Below are positions 60,548 through 64,000 of a stretch of 64,000 bases of DNA, piece after piece (position 1 is the first letter of the stretch; every line of letters begins with the position of its first letter). Source of the stretch: Plectrocnemia conspersa (Eukaryota > Arthropoda > Insecta > Trichoptera > Polycentropodidae); NCBI GenBank assembly GCA_009617715.1, contig VTFK01000147.1, forward strand, positions 682,001 to 746,000. The letters are read 5' to 3'. The notes under the pieces are model-generated. The model was not told the DNA's origin. It was given only the letters and a program-made list of their open reading frames with translations, and did not search any database. Position numbers and translations under genes: made by a program.

Positions 60548-61442
60548 ATCACGCAAAATAATAAATTTTATTTCTCATTCATATACCGTTAGGTACTAAT
60601 TAAAAAAATCTGATTGTGGAGATGAGGGAAATAAGAATTATAGAATTTTATTTATAAAAAACGACGAACCCATTTAACCATCAAGTGCGAATTTTTTGTT
60701 TTCATTAATTGACATTTTACTTTGAAAATACACGTTACGCATTGTCGCACAGATTTTTTTTGTACTATAATTAGAGAAACATATTTTGATCATAATTTTT
60801 TTTTATTTTTCGCAAATCATCCCACTTTTTAGCGTCTATTTTAGCATTAAAAATTACAATTTTTTTGTTAAAATATTTTTTTAAAGCGTAACAACGTGTA
60901 TGCTTAATTTTTGCGTTTTTATATTAATTTTGTGGAAAATAATTTTGATTAAAAAAGGGGAATTAGGGGAATGGGGGGGATAATAATAAATATATCAATG
61001 TAAATTATGCTGTATCTTTTATACTTTCCAGAATTCATTATAGATACTTTCAATTTAAAAAAAGTGTTATTGAATTTACTATAATTTTAAATTAACTGTA
61101 CATTAGTAGACAGTAATGGTTGAAAAAACAAATATTAATTATTACGTTTATATAAAAGTCTGATGCAATTGGCAACGACGGAGCAGGAAGCAAAGATCGA
61201 GTCGATACAGAAATAGATTCACATCTTTGCTACTTGTTTGTCGAAAAAAATCAACAGTCGAATATTCTTGAAAAATATCAAATACTACATATCTTTAAGA
61301 CTTTCTCAAATATTTAAGTAAGGTTTGTGTTTTAATAGTATTTATGTCTACATGTGCGCGATTTATAAATAAATATATTATATCAATTTAATTTTAGATC
61401 AATGATATACGAAGTGTTGTGATATATATAGAAATAGTAAAA

Positions 61443-63014
61443 ATGCCTAAAATACGACAGCCGGCGACTTTGGAGCATTTGGCTATCGCGGCATTAGCCG
61501 ATTGGATCACTCAGATAGGCGACGACATCATGCCTTATATTGAAAAGATTTCAAGAGCGGATTTTCAGAAAGGCGCAAGCGTGCTACAAGCAAATATGAT
61601 AGTATTAAAAAATATATTGGATTACAACATACCCTATATGTTATTTGATACGTTTGCAATTGAAATGTACAGAGCAGTGTTAGAACTGACGGAAAAAATT
61701 AAAAAGTCAATGACGTTCAGGGGGTCCACTAGTAGGATGTTATGCAAAGTTAAAATCGCCGTCGGCTTGATCGAAGTGCTGCTAACGCAAAAGTTAACAA
61801 AGTTAAACATGGACGAAATACCTCAAATTATGCGACAATTCTTTTACGTTAACTTTTCACAACTGAAAGGTTTAACGCTACTCAATTTAGGCTCGCTGTC
61901 CGGTGGATGGAAGACTTCAGATATGGAACCTACCATCATATCGGGTCTTACCACTCTACATAAATTGAGATGCCTCACCATATACTACGACTGTACCGAT
62001 AATATCTTAGAAGCGGTGAGTTCAAAATGTCCAGAATTAAGATCGATAGATGTGACTAGTTCTAAGAGTATAACGAATCAAAGCGTAAAATATTTGATCA
62101 ACTGTCCAGAGTTGCGTCAAGTGCAGTTGCATAGAACTGGAGTCACTTTAGAAGGTTTTACGAGAGTTTTACTAAATTGTCACAAAATAGAGGATCTGGG
62201 ACGCTGCGACGAACTAGGTAGGGTTTTGGAATATATAAATCTTACAAATTCTGAGGCGGGTCCTTTTAATCTGCGTAAATATGTGAGCATGTATGCGACA
62301 TCTACACATTTGCAACTGTTGGTAAATTTATGTCCTTTAATATATTCTATATCAGTGTTTCACAATTCCTTCTTGAGCGATTTGATGATAATCATCGGAT
62401 TGAGTGAATTGTCCGAACTTAAACTACTTTCGTGTGATTTTTACGGCGATCAAGTTAAACAAGTGTTGGAATTGAAGGGATGTAATTTGACCACTCTTCA
62501 TTTGGAGCATGTCGATCAATTAGATCTGAATTCTCTGATGTATATTAGTCAGTTTTGTCCGACGTTAAAAAGCTTGACGCTCTACAATTGTTTTCTGATA
62601 CAACACACTTCGTTGTACACGAAAAAAGTAAATTGGAATCCGTTCCACAGTTTGCAAAAGTTGATATATGTTTGCGAAGGAACCGACGAGCAGCTGATAT
62701 TTCTATTGGGTAATTGCGTGAATATCCGTTATATCCATTTGGGTACGACCGTACGTACAAACGATACGGTGTTCGATAAGATAATGGATCGTAATCCGTT
62801 CTTATTCTTAGAAGAACTGAGAATTTTAAAATCCGAAGAATTGACAATGTACACAGTCAATCGTTTGCTCACAGGATGCGTAAAACTTCGAGTTTTGGCA
62901 GAACTTGAATGTTGGGTGTGCTTGACTGAACATGACTTAGAACACATTAGAACCCATGTAAAAATCAATAACTTAGATTTAGATATTACACCATTACAAA
63001 GATATAGATCTTGA
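61443..63014 (+). CDS. Leucine-rich-repeat protein of unknown function
   Basis: A single coding exon of 523 residues. The first ATG is at 61443 (MPKIRQPATLEHLAIAALADW). A GTG 24 nt upstream is in frame but not a plausible eukaryotic start. A 5' UTR exon is likely, as an acceptor ends at 61397. Residues about 150-480 contain irregular leucine-rich repeats of the cysteine-containing, FBXL/AMN1-like kind: LRCLTIYYDC, CPELRSIDVTSSKSIT, CPELRQVQLHRTGVT, CPTLKSLTLYNCFL. The N-terminal 140 residues are helical-looking, and I cannot recognise an F-box. It could be a substrate receptor or scaffold, but no function can be assigned. AATAAA at 63151 may end the transcript. Confidence 0.85.
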   Translation: MPKIRQPATLEHLAIAALADWITQIGDDIMPYIEKISRADFQKGASVLQANMIVLKNILDYNIPYMLFDTFAIEMYRAVLELTEKIKKSMTFRGSTSRMLCKVKIAVGLIEVLLTQKLTKLNMDEIPQIMRQFFYVNFSQLKGLTLLNLGSLSGGWKTSDMEPTIISGLTTLHKLRCLTIYYDCTDNILEAVSSKCPELRSIDVTSSKSITNQSVKYLINCPELRQVQLHRTGVTLEGFTRVLLNCHKIEDLGRCDELGRVLEYINLTNSEAGPFNLRKYVSMYATSTHLQLLVNLCPLIYSISVFHNSFLSDLMIIIGLSELSELKLLSCDFYGDQVKQVLELKGCNLTTLHLEHVDQLDLNSLMYISQFCPTLKSLTLYNCFLIQHTSLYTKKVNWNPFHSLQKLIYVCEGTDEQLIFLLGNCVNIRYIHLGTTVRTNDTVFDKIMDRNPFLFLEELRILKSEELTMYTVNRLLTGCVKLRVLAELECWVCLTEHDLEHIRTHVKINNLDLDITPLQRYRS

Positions 63015-63765
63015 TCTGTTGAATTGCTCATTATGAGCTGTGTGAAATAATCAGAAAATATAACATTTTAAACATTATACTGATTTTTATTTTTCAAATG
63101 TGTAAATTTTGCGAGTAGTGCTACTCAAACGGTATTCCGCAGATAACCCAAATAAAATTGAATAAAAAAACAAAGAAGTATAAAATGTTTTTAAAATTAA
63201 GTGATAAAATATAAATTATATAATTAAAAAACTAACTTTCCAGTCTGTGTTTATACGAAATCCATTTGTTTCACGGAATAATGAATTGCCCGTGAAGATA
63301 TAATATGTGACTTGGCTGTTGACTTTTAGTTAAAAATTGTCTTGAACTGCAACTTCGCTTAGCTCTTTTGGAGCAAAGTGAAAAAAATTGTGGAAACTAT
63401 ATGATATTGAATTTAAAAATAAACTTATTTTTATGAAGCTGATTTCTCTGCCATAAATTAAATCAAAATATAATATTTAAATTCGATAACATTCAATATG
63501 CACTAGGCGTGACACTTAAGTTATGCAAAAACAGGAAATTTCACTTGTTTATTGTTAACCTAACCCAAAAATTTCTTCAGTGAGTGTAGACAAAAAATTG
63601 TACATTGTAATCAGATTGCAAAGAGAATATACTATGATTTTTATACACAAAAATATTAATCAAAATGGACATTGTTAGGTGTTAATATATTATATACATA
63701 TATACTGAATATTTATAAAATAAAGTTTTATTTTCTATTTAATTTTAATACATTTTTGTTGTATA
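63015..63765. other. Convergent intergenic region
   Basis: It lies between the 3' ends of the LRR gene (+) and the right-edge gene (-). AATAAA is at 63151-63156. No gene or repeat end is seen. Confidence 0.4.
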
Positions 63766-64000
63766 TTACTTCCTCCTCTTCTTCCTAACTTCATTTGGAT
63801 TTTTCCTCATCCAGTTTTTAATATCAGTTTGATTTCTGATTCCGAGTACGGCAGATTTCGAGTTCACATCGCGCATCACAAATGGAGAAAATCCTAAAAC
63901 AAGAGGAATTATTAGAAAACCATAGCAAATAAATAATAGATAATTTAAACAGCAATCATACCAGCGATATAATCGGGATTTAAAGGATTATTTTTTTGAC
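63766..64000 (-). CDS. C-terminal exons of an unidentified gene (partial)
   Basis: The last exon is 63766-63893, and the end of the preceding exon is 63962 to at least 64000, joined in phase 1 across a 68-bp intron with good GT-AG sites. The readable part is about 54 residues: NPLNPDYIAGFSPFVMRD, then VLGIRNQTDIKNWM, ending RKNPNEVRKKRRK. The highly basic tail resembles nuclear or nucleolar proteins, but I cannot name the family. The start and main domain lie beyond the window. Confidence 0.6.

Larger units (their letters stand above)
57910..61442. other. Intergenic between PTPA and LRR gene
   Basis: It contains the PTPA upstream region, the second copies of two dispersed repeats (59228-59352 and 60342-60547), and low-complexity AT-rich DNA. 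A GGCAACGACGGAG stretch near 61170 recalls the primer-binding-like site after the repeat at 1109. The acceptor TTTTAG at 61397 probably starts the LRR gene's coding exon. An 84-codon open frame at 58886 has no family resemblance. Confidence 0.45.

Noticed and set aside
60401..60592. 63-codon open frame
   Set aside because: It lies inside a dispersed repeat whose other copy (1109-1297) does not keep it open.

Overview
This looks like nuclear DNA of an insect, probably a beetle. It is AT-rich, genes are split by short GT-AG introns of about 50-100 bp, and transposon debris is abundant. The recognisable genes are juvenile hormone epoxide hydrolase (JHEH), a cluster of insect-type GH18 chitinases, CSPP1, ELP5 and the PP2A activator PTPA. 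The beetle guess rests only on the tandem JHEH copies and the expanded group IV-like chitinases.

Layout: 1-520 (+) is the 3' end of a JHEH gene cut by the window edge. 2120-6268 (+) holds a VPS13D-like N-terminal fragment followed by a second, degraded JHEH copy. Splice phases let all of these exons join into one 613-residue reading frame, so this may be a chimeric gene or two adjacent gene relics. 7546-16890 (+) is a ten-exon CSPP1-like centrosomal gene with a 5.7-kb intron holding a hAT-type MITE and a degraded LINE. 16891-21163 shows no gene.

21164-44485 is a cluster of six GH18 chitinase genes, called A-F here. A (+) and C (+) are secreted enzymes with a Thr-rich linker and a C-terminal CBM14 domain. 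B (-) is a pseudogene with an in-frame stop, a frameshift and no recognisable CBM14 exon. D, E and F (-) are CBM-less and start with a tiny first exon that gives no signal peptide. E and F come from a recent segmental duplication that also copied a LINE tail. E has lost three conserved active-site residues that F keeps, so it looks like a pseudoenzyme. A GC-rich tandem-repeat block (41265-42450) separates them.

48253-49008 (+) is ELP5. 49790-51055 (-) is a LINE fragment. 51830-52712 is a diverged tandem repeat that includes the PTPA 3' end. 52707-57909 (-) is PTPA in six coding exons, with a LINE fragment in intron 1. 61443-63014 (+) is an intronless leucine-rich-repeat gene of unknown role. 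63766-64000 (-) is the basic C-terminus of an unidentified gene cut by the window edge.

The chitinases probably act on gut or cuticle chitin and JHEH degrades juvenile hormone. The other genes are unrelated housekeeping genes. No tRNA, rRNA or CRISPR array was seen. The most unusual signals are the chimeric VPS13D-JHEH frame, the leaderless chitinases, and the E/F pair in which one copy is losing its catalytic site.
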